A DNA stretch of 64,000 nt. Source: an uncultured Acetatifactor sp. GTDB taxonomy: Bacteria > Bacillota > Clostridia > Lachnospirales > Lachnospiraceae. The stretch lies in NCBI GenBank assembly GCA_947630715.1, contig CANRIP010000005.1:1-64000 (forward strand). The letters are read 5' to 3'. A program made the translations under genes and the position numbers. The notes under the pieces are model-generated. The model was not told the origin of the DNA. It made no database searches and saw only the letters and a list, made by a program, of their open reading frames with translations. This document shows, piece after piece, positions 32,503 through 41,101 of this stretch (positions within the stretch are counted from its first letter, which is position 1; the number at the start of each line of letters is the position of its first letter).

Positions 32503-34338
32503 ATGGAAAACAAGGTGATTTTGGGGCGGCTGGCGGCGCTGCGCCATGAGATGCAGACCAGAGGGATCGACTATTATATGATTCCCTCCGGGGATTTTCA
32601 CAACTCCGAATATGTGAGCGATTATTTTAAAGCCAGGGAGTATTTCTGCGGGTTTACAGGCTCTAACGGCACATTGGTGGTGTGGCGGGAGGGCGCCGGG
32701 CTGTGGACGGACGGCAGATACTTTATTCAGGCGCAGAAGGAGCTGGAGGGGACCGGCGTCACCCTGTTCCGCATGCAGGACGAGGGCGTTCCCACCATAG
32801 AGGAATTTTTGTCCCGGGAGATGCAGAAAGGACAGACCCTGGGCTTTGACGGCCGGGTGGTAACCGCCGGAGAGGGGAAACGGCTGGAAAAAGCCCTGAA
32901 GGAGAAGGAGATCCGGTTTTATGACAGGGAAGATCTCTCCCTGGCGATTTGGACGGACCGCCCCGCTTTTCCCGCCGGGAAGGTTACGGCGCTGGACGAG
33001 GCTTTAACGGGAGAGAGCGTGGAACAAAAAATCAAACGCACCATGGAGCGGGTCCGGCAGGAGGGGGCGGACGCCTTTTTCCTGACCAGGCTGGACGATC
33101 TGATGTGGCTGTTTAACATCAGGGGGTGCGACGTGGAATGCAACCCGGTGGCGATGGCCTATGGGTATCTGGAGCAGGACCGTACCATCCTGTTTATTCA
33201 GAAACAGGCACTCTCGGAGGAAACGATGGGGTTCCTGGAGGAAAAGGGGGTGCAGTTGGAGGAATACGCGGACGCGGCCGGTTTTCTGGAACGCCTCCCC
33301 GGGGAGAAAAAAGTGCTGCTGGATCTTCGCTACGCCAGCTACCTTGTGTACCGGATTTTGTCACAACGCCTGGAAATCGTGGGGAAGAAGAATCCTACGG
33401 AGCTGTTCAAGGCCATCAAAAATCCTGTGGAGCTCTCCCACATGGAAACCGTTTACTTAAAGGACAGCGTGGCTGTGACAAAATTGATCTACTGGCTGAA
33501 AACGAACATTGGGAAAATCCCCATCACGGAGATTTCAGCGGCGGATTATCTGGAACAGAAACGCCGGGAGATCCCGGCATTTTTGGATCTTTCCTTCCCC
33601 ACGATCGCGGGGTACCGGGCAAACGCGGCCATGATGCACTATGAGGCGGCTCCCGATAGCTGCGCGGAGCTGAAACCCGAGGGAATGCTGCTGGTGGACT
33701 CCGGGGGACAGTATCTGGGCGGGACCACGGACGTGACCAGGACCATTGTGCTTGGCCCTGTCACGGAGGAGGAAAAACTGCACTATACGTCGGTGGCGGC
33801 GGGCATGCTGGAGCTTTCGGCCGCCCGGTGGCTCTACGGCTGCACCGGTCGGAATCTGGATATCCTGGCCCGCAGGCCCATCTGGAATATAGGCCTTGAC
33901 TACAAATGCGGCACCGGACACGGGGTGGGATATATTCTGAACGTCCACGAAGGGCCTCAGGGACTCCGCTGGCGCTATGTGGAGGGGGCGGACGAGGCTG
34001 TGCTGGAGCCGGGCATGGATGTGACAAACGAGCCTGGCATTTACATCGAAGGCAGCCATGGCATCCGCATTGAAAACGTGATGGTGGCGGAAAACGATGT
34101 CAAAAACGAGTACGGCCAGTTCATGCACTTTCATACCTTGACATGGGTGCCTCTGGATATGGAGGCCATCGATGAAAGGCATATGACGGAGGTTCAAAGG
34201 GCGCTGCTGTACGCGTACCAGAGGAAGGTCTATGAAAAAATATCGCCCTATCTGACCCAGGAGGAAGCGGAGTGGCTCAAAAAAGAGACGCGGGCGGATC
34301 AGACGGCGATTTTGGAGATGAACAAAGAAAAGGGCTGA
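32503..34338 (+). CDS. Xaa-Pro aminopeptidase (M24B, long form)
   Basis: This 611-residue enzyme removes N-terminal residues before proline. It has two creatinase-type N-terminal domains (about residues 1-300) and a C-terminal pita-bread M24 domain. Metal ligands are in LLVDSGGQYLGGTTDVTRT (two Asp), CGTGHGVGYILNVHEG (His) and NEPGIYIE ... IRIENV (two Glu). Where eukaryotic APP1 has YLHGTGHG, this protein has YKCGTGHG, so one active-site His is Cys. ATG 32503 follows AAGGGAAG; the upstream frame lies within deoC and is not used. Probably last in the thrC-deoC transcript. Confidence 0.9.
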   Translation: MENKVILGRLAALRHEMQTRGIDYYMIPSGDFHNSEYVSDYFKAREYFCGFTGSNGTLVVWREGAGLWTDGRYFIQAQKELEGTGVTLFRMQDEGVPTIEEFLSREMQKGQTLGFDGRVVTAGEGKRLEKALKEKEIRFYDREDLSLAIWTDRPAFPAGKVTALDEALTGESVEQKIKRTMERVRQEGADAFFLTRLDDLMWLFNIRGCDVECNPVAMAYGYLEQDRTILFIQKQALSEETMGFLEEKGVQLEEYADAAGFLERLPGEKKVLLDLRYASYLVYRILSQRLEIVGKKNPTELFKAIKNPVELSHMETVYLKDSVAVTKLIYWLKTNIGKIPITEISAADYLEQKRREIPAFLDLSFPTIAGYRANAAMMHYEAAPDSCAELKPEGMLLVDSGGQYLGGTTDVTRTIVLGPVTEEEKLHYTSVAAGMLELSAARWLYGCTGRNLDILARRPIWNIGLDYKCGTGHGVGYILNVHEGPQGLRWRYVEGADEAVLEPGMDVTNEPGIYIEGSHGIRIENVMVAENDVKNEYGQFMHFHTLTWVPLDMEAIDERHMTEVQRALLYAYQRKVYEKISPYLTQEEAEWLKKETRADQTAILEMNKEKG

Positions 34339-34375
34339 ACGGATCCTAAAATAAAAATAAATTTCCGCGGCTTTC

Positions 34376-34404
34376 TTGACTTTTAAAGTCATGTCTGAGA
34401 TAAT
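34376..34404 (+). promoter_or_regulatory. sigma-A promoter of pckA with overlapping palindrome
   Basis: TTGACT (34376-34381), 17 bp, GATAAT (34399-34404). The 15-bp perfect palindrome TGACTTT-T-AAAGTCA (34377-34391) covers the -35 and the start of the spacer, a good place for a repressor site. An A/T-rich stretch lies just upstream. Confidence 0.78.
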
Positions 34405-34491
34405 ACAAAAGATGTTAAAAAAAGGGAATCCCCCGCCGTCGGGAGGCGCCCTGAAAAACCCGATCAAAAAATAAGAAAAGAGGTAAAAAAG

Positions 34492-36096
34492 ATGGCAGAG
34501 ATGAATTTGACCAAGTACGGTATCAACGGCACGACTGAAATCGTACACAATCCTTCTTATGAGATGCTTTTTGAAGAGGAGACCAAGCCCGGACTGGAGG
34601 GGTATGAAAAAGGCCAGGTCAGCGAGCTGGGAGCGGTGAACGTTATGACAGGTATCTATACCGGCCGTTCTCCCAAAGACAAGTACATTGTGATGGACGC
34701 AAATTCCAAAAACACCGTATGGTGGACCAGCGACGAGTATAAAAACGACAACCATCCCATGTCTGAGGAAACCTGGGCTGTGGTAAAGGATATCGCCAAA
34801 AAGGAGCTCTCCAACAAGAGACTGTTTGTAGTGGACGCTTTCTGCGGCGCCAACAAGGATACCAGAATGGCCGTGCGTTTCATCATGGAAGTGGCATGGC
34901 AGGCTCATTTCATCAAAAATATGTTTATCCAGCCCTCCAAGGAGGAGCTTGAGAACTTTGAGCCCGATTTCGTGGTATATAACGCCTCCAAGGCAAAGGT
35001 GGAGAATTTCAAGGAGCTGGGCCTGAATTCCGAGACCTGCGTGGCTTTCAACATCACCAGCCGCGAGCAGGTGATTATCAATACCTGGTACGGCGGAGAG
35101 ATGAAGAAGGGCATGTTCTCCATGATGAACTATTATCTGCCGTTAAAGGGCATTGCCTCCATGCACTGCTCCGCCAATACCGATATGAGCGGAAAGAATA
35201 CCGCTATTTTCTTCGGCCTTTCCGGAACCGGCAAAACCACCTTGTCCACAGACCCTAAGCGTCTGCTGATCGGCGATGACGAGCACGGCTGGGACGACAA
35301 CGGCGTATTCAACTTCGAGGGCGGCTGCTATGCGAAGGTGATCAATCTGGATAAGGATTCCGAGCCCGACATCTACAATGCCATCAAGAGAAACGCTCTG
35401 CTGGAGAACGTCACTCTGGACGCGGCGGGCAAGATCGATTTCAACGATAAGAGCGTTACCGAGAATACCCGTGTTTCCTATCCGATCAACCATATTGAGA
35501 AGATTGTGCAGCCCGTTTCCTCCGGCCCTGCCGCAAAGAACGTAATTTTCCTGTCGGCGGATGCTTTCGGCGTACTGCCTCCCGTATCCGTTCTGACCCC
35601 CGAACAGACCCAGTATTATTTCCTGTCCGGTTTCACGGCAAAGCTGGCCGGCACCGAGAGAGGAATTACCGAGCCTACGCCCACCTTCTCCGCTTGTTTC
35701 GGACAGGCGTTCCTGGAGCTGCATCCCACCAAGTATGCGGAGGAGCTGGTTAAGAAGATGGAGGCCAACGGAGCGAAGGCTTATCTGGTCAACACCGGAT
35801 GGAACGGCACCGGCAAGCGTATCTCCATTAAGGATACCCGCGGTATTATCGATGCGATCTTAAACGGCGATATCGCAAAGGCGTCCACCAAGAAGATTCC
35901 TTACTTCAACTTTGAGGTTCCCACAGAGCTTCCCGGAGTGGACACCAATATCCTGGATCCCCGGAATACTTATGCAGACGCCTCCGAGTGGGAGACAAAG
36001 GCAAAGGATCTCTGCCAGAGATTCATCAAAAACTTTGCCAAATATGAGAGCAACGACGCCGGTAAAGCGCTGGTGGCGGCTGGCCCTCAGATCTAA
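34492..36096 (+). CDS. pckA: phosphoenolpyruvate carboxykinase (ATP)
   Basis: ATP-dependent PEPCK interconverts oxaloacetate + ATP and PEP + CO2 + ADP. In gut anaerobes it often runs in the CO2-fixing, ATP-forming direction. The 534-residue protein has the kinase-1a P-loop GLSGTGKTT (242-250), the kinase-2 metal site [10 protein letters not shown] (258-267, D262/D263) and the substrate-binding [10 protein letters not shown] (56-65). ATG 34492 follows AAAAGAGG. It has its own promoter and terminator. Codon use is that of a highly expressed gene (few rare codons, many AAG and CTG). Confidence 0.96.
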   Translation: MAEMNLTKYGINGTTEIVHNPSYEMLFEEETKPGLEGYEKGQVSELGAVNVMTGIYTGRSPKDKYIVMDANSKNTVWWTSDEYKNDNHPMSEETWAVVKDIAKKELSNKRLFVVDAFCGANKDTRMAVRFIMEVAWQAHFIKNMFIQPSKEELENFEPDFVVYNASKAKVENFKELGLNSETCVAFNITSREQVIINTWYGGEMKKGMFSMMNYYLPLKGIASMHCSANTDMSGKNTAIFFGLSGTGKTTLSTDPKRLLIGDDEHGWDDNGVFNFEGGCYAKVINLDKDSEPDIYNAIKRNALLENVTLDAAGKIDFNDKSVTENTRVSYPINHIEKIVQPVSSGPAAKNVIFLSADAFGVLPPVSVLTPEQTQYYFLSGFTAKLAGTERGITEPTPTFSACFGQAFLELHPTKYAEELVKKMEANGAKAYLVNTGWNGTGKRISIKDTRGIIDAILNGDIAKASTKKIPYFNFEVPTELPGVDTNILDPRNTYADASEWETKAKDLCQRFIKNFAKYESNDAGKALVAAGPQI

Positions 36097-36120
36097 AAAA
36101 ACAAAAACGGAAGACGGTTC

Positions 36121-36149
36121 AGGCGCGGCGCAGGCCGCGCCTGTTTTTT
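36121..36149 (+). terminator. rho-independent terminator of pckA
   Basis: A 9-bp stem, AGGCGCGGC (36121-36129) with GCCGCGCCT (36134-36142), GCAG loop, then GTTTTTTG. Confidence 0.92.
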
Positions 36150-36362
36150 GCCCGAAACTTGAGTTCTGCTTTCTGCCGGAATTTTGGGCTCTGTTTTCTG
36201 CGGGAAATTGGGGCTCTGCTTTCTGCCGAATTTTGGGCTCTGCTTTCTGCCGGAATTTTGGGCTCTGTTTTCTGCGGGAACTTGGGGATCTGCTTTCTGC
36301 CGAAATGTGGGTTCTGCTTTCTGCGGAAATGTGGGATCCGTTTTTTGCCCGGAATGTGAGAT
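36141..36362. repeat. 24-25 bp tandem repeat array after pckA
   Basis: Nine units of 24-25 bp start at 36141, 36166, 36191, 36216, 36240, 36265, 36290, 36314 and 36338. The consensus is CTGCTTTCTGCCGGAA followed by TTTTGGGCT. Units alternate CTGCTTTCTGCCG and CTGTTTTCTGCGG forms. The first and last share a divergent GTTTTTTGCCCG, and the first unit overlaps the pckA terminator T-run. This array fills most of the 345-bp gap between pckA and GH43. Repeats are contiguous, with no spacers. Confidence 0.9.
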
Positions 36363-36367
36363 CCGTC

Positions 36368-36410
36368 TTGCTTTTCCCGCAAAAAGACGATATGCTATAA
36401 GAAAAGCATA
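36368..36410 (+). promoter_or_regulatory. possible promoter and inverted repeat before GH43
   Basis: TTGCTT (36368-36373), 17 bp, TATGCT (36391-36396). The inverted repeat TATGCT-N8-AGCATA (36391-36410) covers the -10 and the start site and could be an operator. Confidence 0.45.
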
Positions 36411-36441
36411 AAAAGCTGTGCATAGAAAGGAGGAAACAGGT

Positions 36442-37839
36442 TTGAAAAAACAGGCGTTTAACCCGTATCTGCCGTCCTGGGAGTACATACCGGACGGGGA
36501 GCCTTATGTGTTTGGAGACAGAGTTTATATCTACGGCTCCCACGATCTGTATAACGGTCATGTTTTCTGCCTGGGGGATTATGTCTGCTGGTCTGCGCCG
36601 GTGGATGATCTGGGAAACTGGCGTTATGAAGGGGTGATCTACCCCAAAACCTCGGATCCTCTGAATCCTCAGGGAAAGATGTGCCTGTACGCGCCGGATG
36701 TCACGGTGGGGCCGGACGGAAGGTATTATCTGTATTATGTGCTGGATCATGTGTCCGTGGTGTCGGTGGCCGTCTGTGACACGCCGGCGGGACGATATGA
36801 ATTTTACGGCTATGTCCGCCATCAGGACGGCACCCGGCTGGGAGAGCGGGAGGGCGATCAGCCCCAGTTTGACCCGGGCGTTCTCACGGAGGGAAGGAAA
36901 ACCTATCTTTACACCGGTTTCTGCGGCCGGGGCGACAAATCCCGGAAGGGCTCCATGGCCGCCGTGCTGGGGGAGGATATGCTGACCATCCAGGAAGAAC
37001 CTGTGCTGGTGGCGCCGGGCTGTGAGTACAGCCGGGGAACCAGCTTTGAGGGACATCCCTTCTTTGAGGCGTCCTCCATCCGAAAAATCGGGGACACTTA
37101 TTATTTCATTTATTCTTCCTCCGTGATGCATGAGCTTTGCTACGGCGTGAGCAAAAGCCCCACCTCCGGATTTCGCTACGGCGGAGTGCTGATCAGCAAC
37201 TGCGATCTTCATATCGACACTTACAAAAAACCGGATCAGCCCATGGCGTATGGGGCCAATAACCATGGAAGCATTGTGCAGATCAGGGATCAGTGGTATG
37301 TTTTTTACCACCGTCACACAAACGGAACCTGGTACAGCAGACAGGGCTGCGCGGAGCCGCTTACGATTCTTCCGGACGGATCCATTCCCCAGGCGGAGCT
37401 TACCTCCTGCGGCCTGAACGGGGGGCCGCTTTCCGGGAAGGGAGAATATCCCGCTTACATCGCCTGTCATTTGTTCTGCGATGAGCCGTCCGTCTATGTG
37501 GGAGGCGACCGTTTCCCAAAAATCATGCAGGATGGGCGGGACGGCGACGAGGAACCGGGATATATCGGAAACATTCAAAATTCCGCTACCGCGGGGTTTA
37601 AGTATTTTACATGCAGGGGCGTGAAGAAAATCAGCATCCGGGTCAGAGGGTATGCGGACGGGGTTTTTGAGGTGCGCACCTCCTGGGACGGCCCGGCGCT
37701 GGCGGCAATTCAGGTGCAGTATTCCAATGTGTGGGAGGAATATTCTGCGGCCCTTGACATGCCGGACGGGAAACAGGCCGTTTATCTGACATACCGGGGC
37801 GACGGAAATGCGGATCTGCTGTCATTTACTCTGGAGTAG
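36442..37839 (+). CDS. family 43 glycoside hydrolase
   Basis: GH43 enzymes are mostly alpha-L-arabinofuranosidases and beta-xylosidases of hemicellulose breakdown. The 465-residue protein has the five-blade beta-propeller features: EPYVFGDRVYIYGSHD near the N-terminus, YAPDVTVGPDGRYYLYYV (pKa-tuning Asp) and FFEASSIRKIGDTYYFIYSS (acid Glu). A C-terminal beta-sandwich-like region follows (about 330-465) that may bind carbohydrate. There is no signal peptide, so it acts in the cytoplasm on imported oligosaccharides. The start is TTG 36442, 8 nt after AAAGGAGG; the in-frame ATG at 36418 lies before that site. An esterase gene follows within 57 bp. Confidence 0.88.
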   Translation: MKKQAFNPYLPSWEYIPDGEPYVFGDRVYIYGSHDLYNGHVFCLGDYVCWSAPVDDLGNWRYEGVIYPKTSDPLNPQGKMCLYAPDVTVGPDGRYYLYYVLDHVSVVSVAVCDTPAGRYEFYGYVRHQDGTRLGEREGDQPQFDPGVLTEGRKTYLYTGFCGRGDKSRKGSMAAVLGEDMLTIQEEPVLVAPGCEYSRGTSFEGHPFFEASSIRKIGDTYYFIYSSSVMHELCYGVSKSPTSGFRYGGVLISNCDLHIDTYKKPDQPMAYGANNHGSIVQIRDQWYVFYHRHTNGTWYSRQGCAEPLTILPDGSIPQAELTSCGLNGGPLSGKGEYPAYIACHLFCDEPSVYVGGDRFPKIMQDGRDGDEEPGYIGNIQNSATAGFKYFTCRGVKKISIRVRGYADGVFEVRTSWDGPALAAIQVQYSNVWEEYSAALDMPDGKQAVYLTYRGDGNADLLSFTLE

Positions 37840-37896
37840 GGACCGCGCCCTGCAATATGGATACCATCGGGCTTGAGTCCCGAAGAAGGAGGCAGT

Positions 37897-38679
37897 ATGG
37901 CTGTTGCAAGTATGGAATTTTATTCCCAGTGTCTGAGAAGAAACACGGCGTTTCGCGTGATCGTGCCAAACGACGGGGACGAAAAGGACGCGGAGCCTAT
38001 GAAAACGCTGATGCTTCTGCACGGGTATAACGGGGGATGCTCCGACTGGCTGTGGAACAGCAATATCGTTGATCTGGCTCAGGAGCATCATCTCTGCATT
38101 GTTCTGCCAAACGGAGAAAACAGCTTTTATCTGGACGGCGAGGCCACCGGCAGACAGTACGGCACTTATGTGGGAGACGAGCTGCTCCGATATGTCAGAA
38201 AGACGTTTCGGCTGTCTGAGCGGAGAGAGGATACCTATGTGGCGGGATTTTCCATGGGAGGGTTCGGAGCCGTGCATACGGCATGCCAGTTCCCGGACAA
38301 TTACGCCGGAGCGGCAGCCCTTTCTTCCGCGCTGTTGGCAGACCGTCTGGGGGATATGAAACCGGGAGACGATAACGGGATCGCCAATTATGAGTATTAC
38401 CGCCTGATGTTCGGGGATCTGGAAAAGGCGAAGGAAAGGGATGTGAATCCCACCGTATTGCTGCGGAAACTCTGCGCCGGCAAAAAGCGGATTCCCAAAT
38501 TTTATGTGGCCTGCGGCGAACAGGATTTCCTGCTGCAGCCCAACCGGCAGTTTGCCGCTTTCCTGCGGGAGCAGGGCATAGAACACCTGTATACGGAAGG
38601 GCCGGGGGAACACAATTTTGAGTACTGGAACCGCCACATCGGCCCCGGCGTCAAGTGGCTGTTGGAAAACTGCTCATAA
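37897..38679 (+). CDS. alpha/beta-hydrolase esterase (EstA/esterase D family)
   Basis: This 260-residue alpha/beta-hydrolase has the nucleophile elbow GFSMGGFGA, the catalytic Asp in CGEQDFLL and the His in GPGEHNFEYW. Relatives are tributyrin esterases and acetyl/feruloyl esterases that remove ester groups. Its position right after a GH43 gene suggests deacylation of substituted hemicellulose oligosaccharides. No signal peptide is seen. ATG 37897 follows AAGAAGGAGG; an ATG eight codons upstream lacks a site. Confidence 0.87.
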   Translation: MAVASMEFYSQCLRRNTAFRVIVPNDGDEKDAEPMKTLMLLHGYNGGCSDWLWNSNIVDLAQEHHLCIVLPNGENSFYLDGEATGRQYGTYVGDELLRYVRKTFRLSERREDTYVAGFSMGGFGAVHTACQFPDNYAGAAALSSALLADRLGDMKPGDDNGIANYEYYRLMFGDLEKAKERDVNPTVLLRKLCAGKKRIPKFYVACGEQDFLLQPNRQFAAFLREQGIEHLYTEGPGEHNFEYWNRHIGPGVKWLLENCS

Positions 38680-38727
38680 AACAAGGCCTGGAGGAACGGG
38701 AAAAACTGAAAATTCCAAATTTTGCTG

Positions 38728-38756
38728 TTGTATTATGGGGAAGGATTCGTTATAAT
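38728..38756 (+). promoter_or_regulatory. promoter of the 6S RNA gene
   Basis: TTGTAT (38728-38733), 17 bp, perfect TATAAT (38751-38756). The predicted start is near 38763, where the structured RNA begins. Confidence 0.82.
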
Positions 38757-38762
38757 AATAGT

Positions 38763-39006
38763 AACCTGAGATGTGCGATAACTCCTGTTCATTTTTGAAC
38801 CTACATTTTGTTGAAACGGGATTCCTATATCGCCAGACGGCTGTCAAGCCCTCACTTCTTTGGCCCTGGGCCGGGGATGGATTGGAAGGGAAGGCAAAAG
38901 CCTGGCTGCGGTTACCCACCTGGCTTTGCTGGGAGTCAAAAAACAGGAGGCGGCATTTCGGGGATCAAGACAGAAGAAAAGAGCAGTCCTGAGGGGCTGC
39001 TCTTTT
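38763..39006 (+). ncRNA. ssrS: 6S RNA, with its terminator
   Basis: 6S RNA mimics an open promoter and binds sigma-A RNA polymerase. A closing stem pairs CCTGAGATGTGCG (from 38765) with CGGCATTTCGGGG (38951-38963). CTCCTGTT (38782-38789) pairs with AACAGGAG just inside. Between them a long interrupted hairpin with a central unpaired region (around TTGTTGAAACGGGATTCC and GGGAGTCAAAA) gives the 6S shape. The RNA proper is about 200 nt, followed by a terminator (38977-39006). It has its own strong promoter. Assignment is from structure, promoter and resemblance to clostridial 6S; a covariance search was not run. Confidence 0.78.
38977..39006 (+). terminator. rho-independent terminator of 6S RNA
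   Basis: A 10-bp stem, AAAAGAGCAG (38977-38986) with CTGCTCTTTT (38997-39006). Confidence 0.88.
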
Positions 39007-39041
39007 ATGGCCTGATTTCGGCTTTTCAGGAGGCAGCGGAT

Positions 39042-41018
39042 TTGAAAGACAGATGGGGTCTTACCAAGTCACAACGGATGCAACTGAAGGCGTTTATCTG
39101 CCTTTTGGGACTGATACTGCTGGCGGTGCTGTTTGTGGGAGCGCTTTTTTCGGCAGCCTTAAGAAAAGAACCGGAGAAGGAAGGAGCGGCCGGCTCCTCC
39201 GGCGTTTCCGATCCACCGCTGGAGCAGGTTTTTTCCAATGTGTGGATTCTGGAGGAGGAAACGGACGGACTGGTGATTTTCCGGGAAGGTAACAGGGAGC
39301 GGTATCCCTACGGGGAAACCGTGGAAATCGAAGACCGGGGAGCCGGAGGGCCGAAAAGGTCCGTCAGGGAACAACTGGCCGATCTGTATCTGACGGAGGG
39401 AGCCGTTACCGGCATCAGCTTAAAGACGGAGAAAATCAGCGGGAAAATCCTTGGTATGGACGAAGGCGGCGTGGAAGTGGAGGGGTACGGCAGGATGCCC
39501 CTTGCCCCGGACTGGCAGGGATACAGGCTTTATCAAAGCCCCGCCATGTGCGGGGAAAGGGATCTTCCCATCGGCTGCGAAAACGCGGATTTCTGCCTGG
39601 AAGACGGACAGATCTGCGGGATCCTCTTAACGGGGGAGGAGGCCATGGAATACATAAGGGTGCTGATCAAAAGCAGCGATTACGCGGATCTGTACCATTC
39701 CCGGCTGGTCTTTACTTCGGATACAGGCTTTACCATCTCCTACGGCGCATATGAGGACAGACAGACGCAATCCTACGGCCCCGGGGAGGAAGCGGTGATC
39801 GACCCGTCCGGCGTTTATTTTCAGGGGGACCGGGTCACGGTGACGCCAAAGGCTCTCACCGGGAAACTGACCATCCAAAACCTGGCCAGGAGCCAGGGGA
39901 CGCCTTCGTACAGGGGGCGGTTTGAACTGATGCTGACCGAAAAGGGGATTGTGGCCGTCAACGAGGTGGCCCTGGAGGAATACCTGTACAGCGTCGTACC
40001 CAGCGAAATGCCGGCGGGGTATCCGGCGGAGGCGCTGAAAGCGCAGGCAATCTGCGCCAGGACCTACGCTTACAGCCATATGGAGCATGCGGGATATCCG
40101 GAGTACGGCGCCCATGTGGACGACAGTACCTCTTACCAGGTGTATAACAACATTCTGGAGCAGGAAAGCTCCACCCAGGCGGTGAAGGAAACCTACGGGC
40201 AGCTTTTGTATACGAAACAGGGGGAACCGGCCTCCGTGTTTTATTATTCCACTTCCTGCGGGGTAGGGAGCGACGCTACCGTCTGGAAGACGGGAGATTC
40301 TCCGGATCTGCCCTATCTGCGGGCAAAGCGTATCAGCAAAACCGCCATGGCCCGGCAGACCCAGGCCGCCGTCCAGGAGGGGACGGGACTGGGGGAAGAT
40401 GGGGGAGAGGCGCTGAAGGAGGAAGAAACCTTCCGGGACTTCATCAGCCGGACGGATCCTGACGACTTTGAATCGAACCAGGCATGGTACCGATGGACAT
40501 ACAGCGCGGGCGCGCCGGACAGCGGCCGGATGAGCAGGGTTCTCCAGGCCAGATACCAGGCGAACGAAAACCTGGTCCTGACCTGGAAGGACGGGGAATT
40601 TGTCAGCCAGACAATCGGTGAAATCGGCGCGGTGACGGAAATCTGCGTGACAAAACGGGGAGCCGGAGGCGTGGCGGAAGAACTGGTGATCCGGGCGAAA
40701 AACGGCGTTTATCAGGTGATTTCCGAATACAATATCCGCTGTGTGCTGTGCGACGGAGCCAGTAAGGCGGTGAGACAGGACGGCAGCCAGGTGAGCTGTC
40801 CCACCCTTCTGCCAAGCGGTTTTTTTGTGATCGATACGGAAACCTCGTTGAAGGGCCTGGTAACCGGGTATACGCTGACCGGGGGAGGGTTTGGCCACGG
40901 CGTGGGAATGAGCCAGAACGGAGCCGGACAGATGGCTGAAAACGGCTGTTCCGCCGGGGAAATCCTGACGTTTTTCTTTGAAGGGTGCCGTGTGGAAACC
41001 GTATACGGTACTCATTGA
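39042..41018 (+). CDS. SpoIID/LytB-domain membrane protein
   Basis: SpoIID-type proteins are lytic transglycosylases that thin peptidoglycan, classically during engulfment. The 658-residue product has an N-terminal membrane helix (about residues 15-38) and an outside region of about 260 residues of unknown fold. The SpoIID domain follows (EVALEEYLYSVVPSEMPAGY, ALKAQAICARTYAYSHME, STSCGVGSDATVW, and the final GGGFGHGVGMSQNGAGQMA). It is longer than B. subtilis SpoIID (about 340). The start is TTG 39042, 7 nt after CAGGAGG; the longer frame runs back into the 6S RNA and is rejected. Confidence 0.85.
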   Translation: MKDRWGLTKSQRMQLKAFICLLGLILLAVLFVGALFSAALRKEPEKEGAAGSSGVSDPPLEQVFSNVWILEEETDGLVIFREGNRERYPYGETVEIEDRGAGGPKRSVREQLADLYLTEGAVTGISLKTEKISGKILGMDEGGVEVEGYGRMPLAPDWQGYRLYQSPAMCGERDLPIGCENADFCLEDGQICGILLTGEEAMEYIRVLIKSSDYADLYHSRLVFTSDTGFTISYGAYEDRQTQSYGPGEEAVIDPSGVYFQGDRVTVTPKALTGKLTIQNLARSQGTPSYRGRFELMLTEKGIVAVNEVALEEYLYSVVPSEMPAGYPAEALKAQAICARTYAYSHMEHAGYPEYGAHVDDSTSYQVYNNILEQESSTQAVKETYGQLLYTKQGEPASVFYYSTSCGVGSDATVWKTGDSPDLPYLRAKRISKTAMARQTQAAVQEGTGLGEDGGEALKEEETFRDFISRTDPDDFESNQAWYRWTYSAGAPDSGRMSRVLQARYQANENLVLTWKDGEFVSQTIGEIGAVTEICVTKRGAGGVAEELVIRAKNGVYQVISEYNIRCVLCDGASKAVRQDGSQVSCPTLLPSGFFVIDTETSLKGLVTGYTLTGGGFGHGVGMSQNGAGQMAENGCSAGEILTFFFEGCRVETVYGTH

Positions 41019-41101
41019 TTTTTGCATCATATCGTGTTATCATCAGGGAAAGCGCTGTACGGCGGAAGGTTCAGAACAGGCTGTACAGAGGGAGGATCAC
41101 A

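Noticed and set aside
33535-34908. 457-residue minus-strand open frame
   Set aside because: Antisense across the aminopeptidase end, the pckA promoter and pckA; no domain or start signal.
36141-36362. Possible CRISPR array
   Set aside because: Repeat units are contiguous with no unique spacers, and there are no cas genes.
35860-37578. 572-residue minus-strand open frame with repeated AESR/RRKQSP peptides
   Set aside because: It is antisense to pckA's end and all of GH43, has no ribosome binding site, and its repetitive peptide simply reflects the 24-25 bp DNA repeat.
38808-39041. N-terminal extension of the SpoIID-like protein
   Set aside because: It lies inside the 6S RNA and its terminator; the TTG at 39042 has an ideal ribosome binding site.
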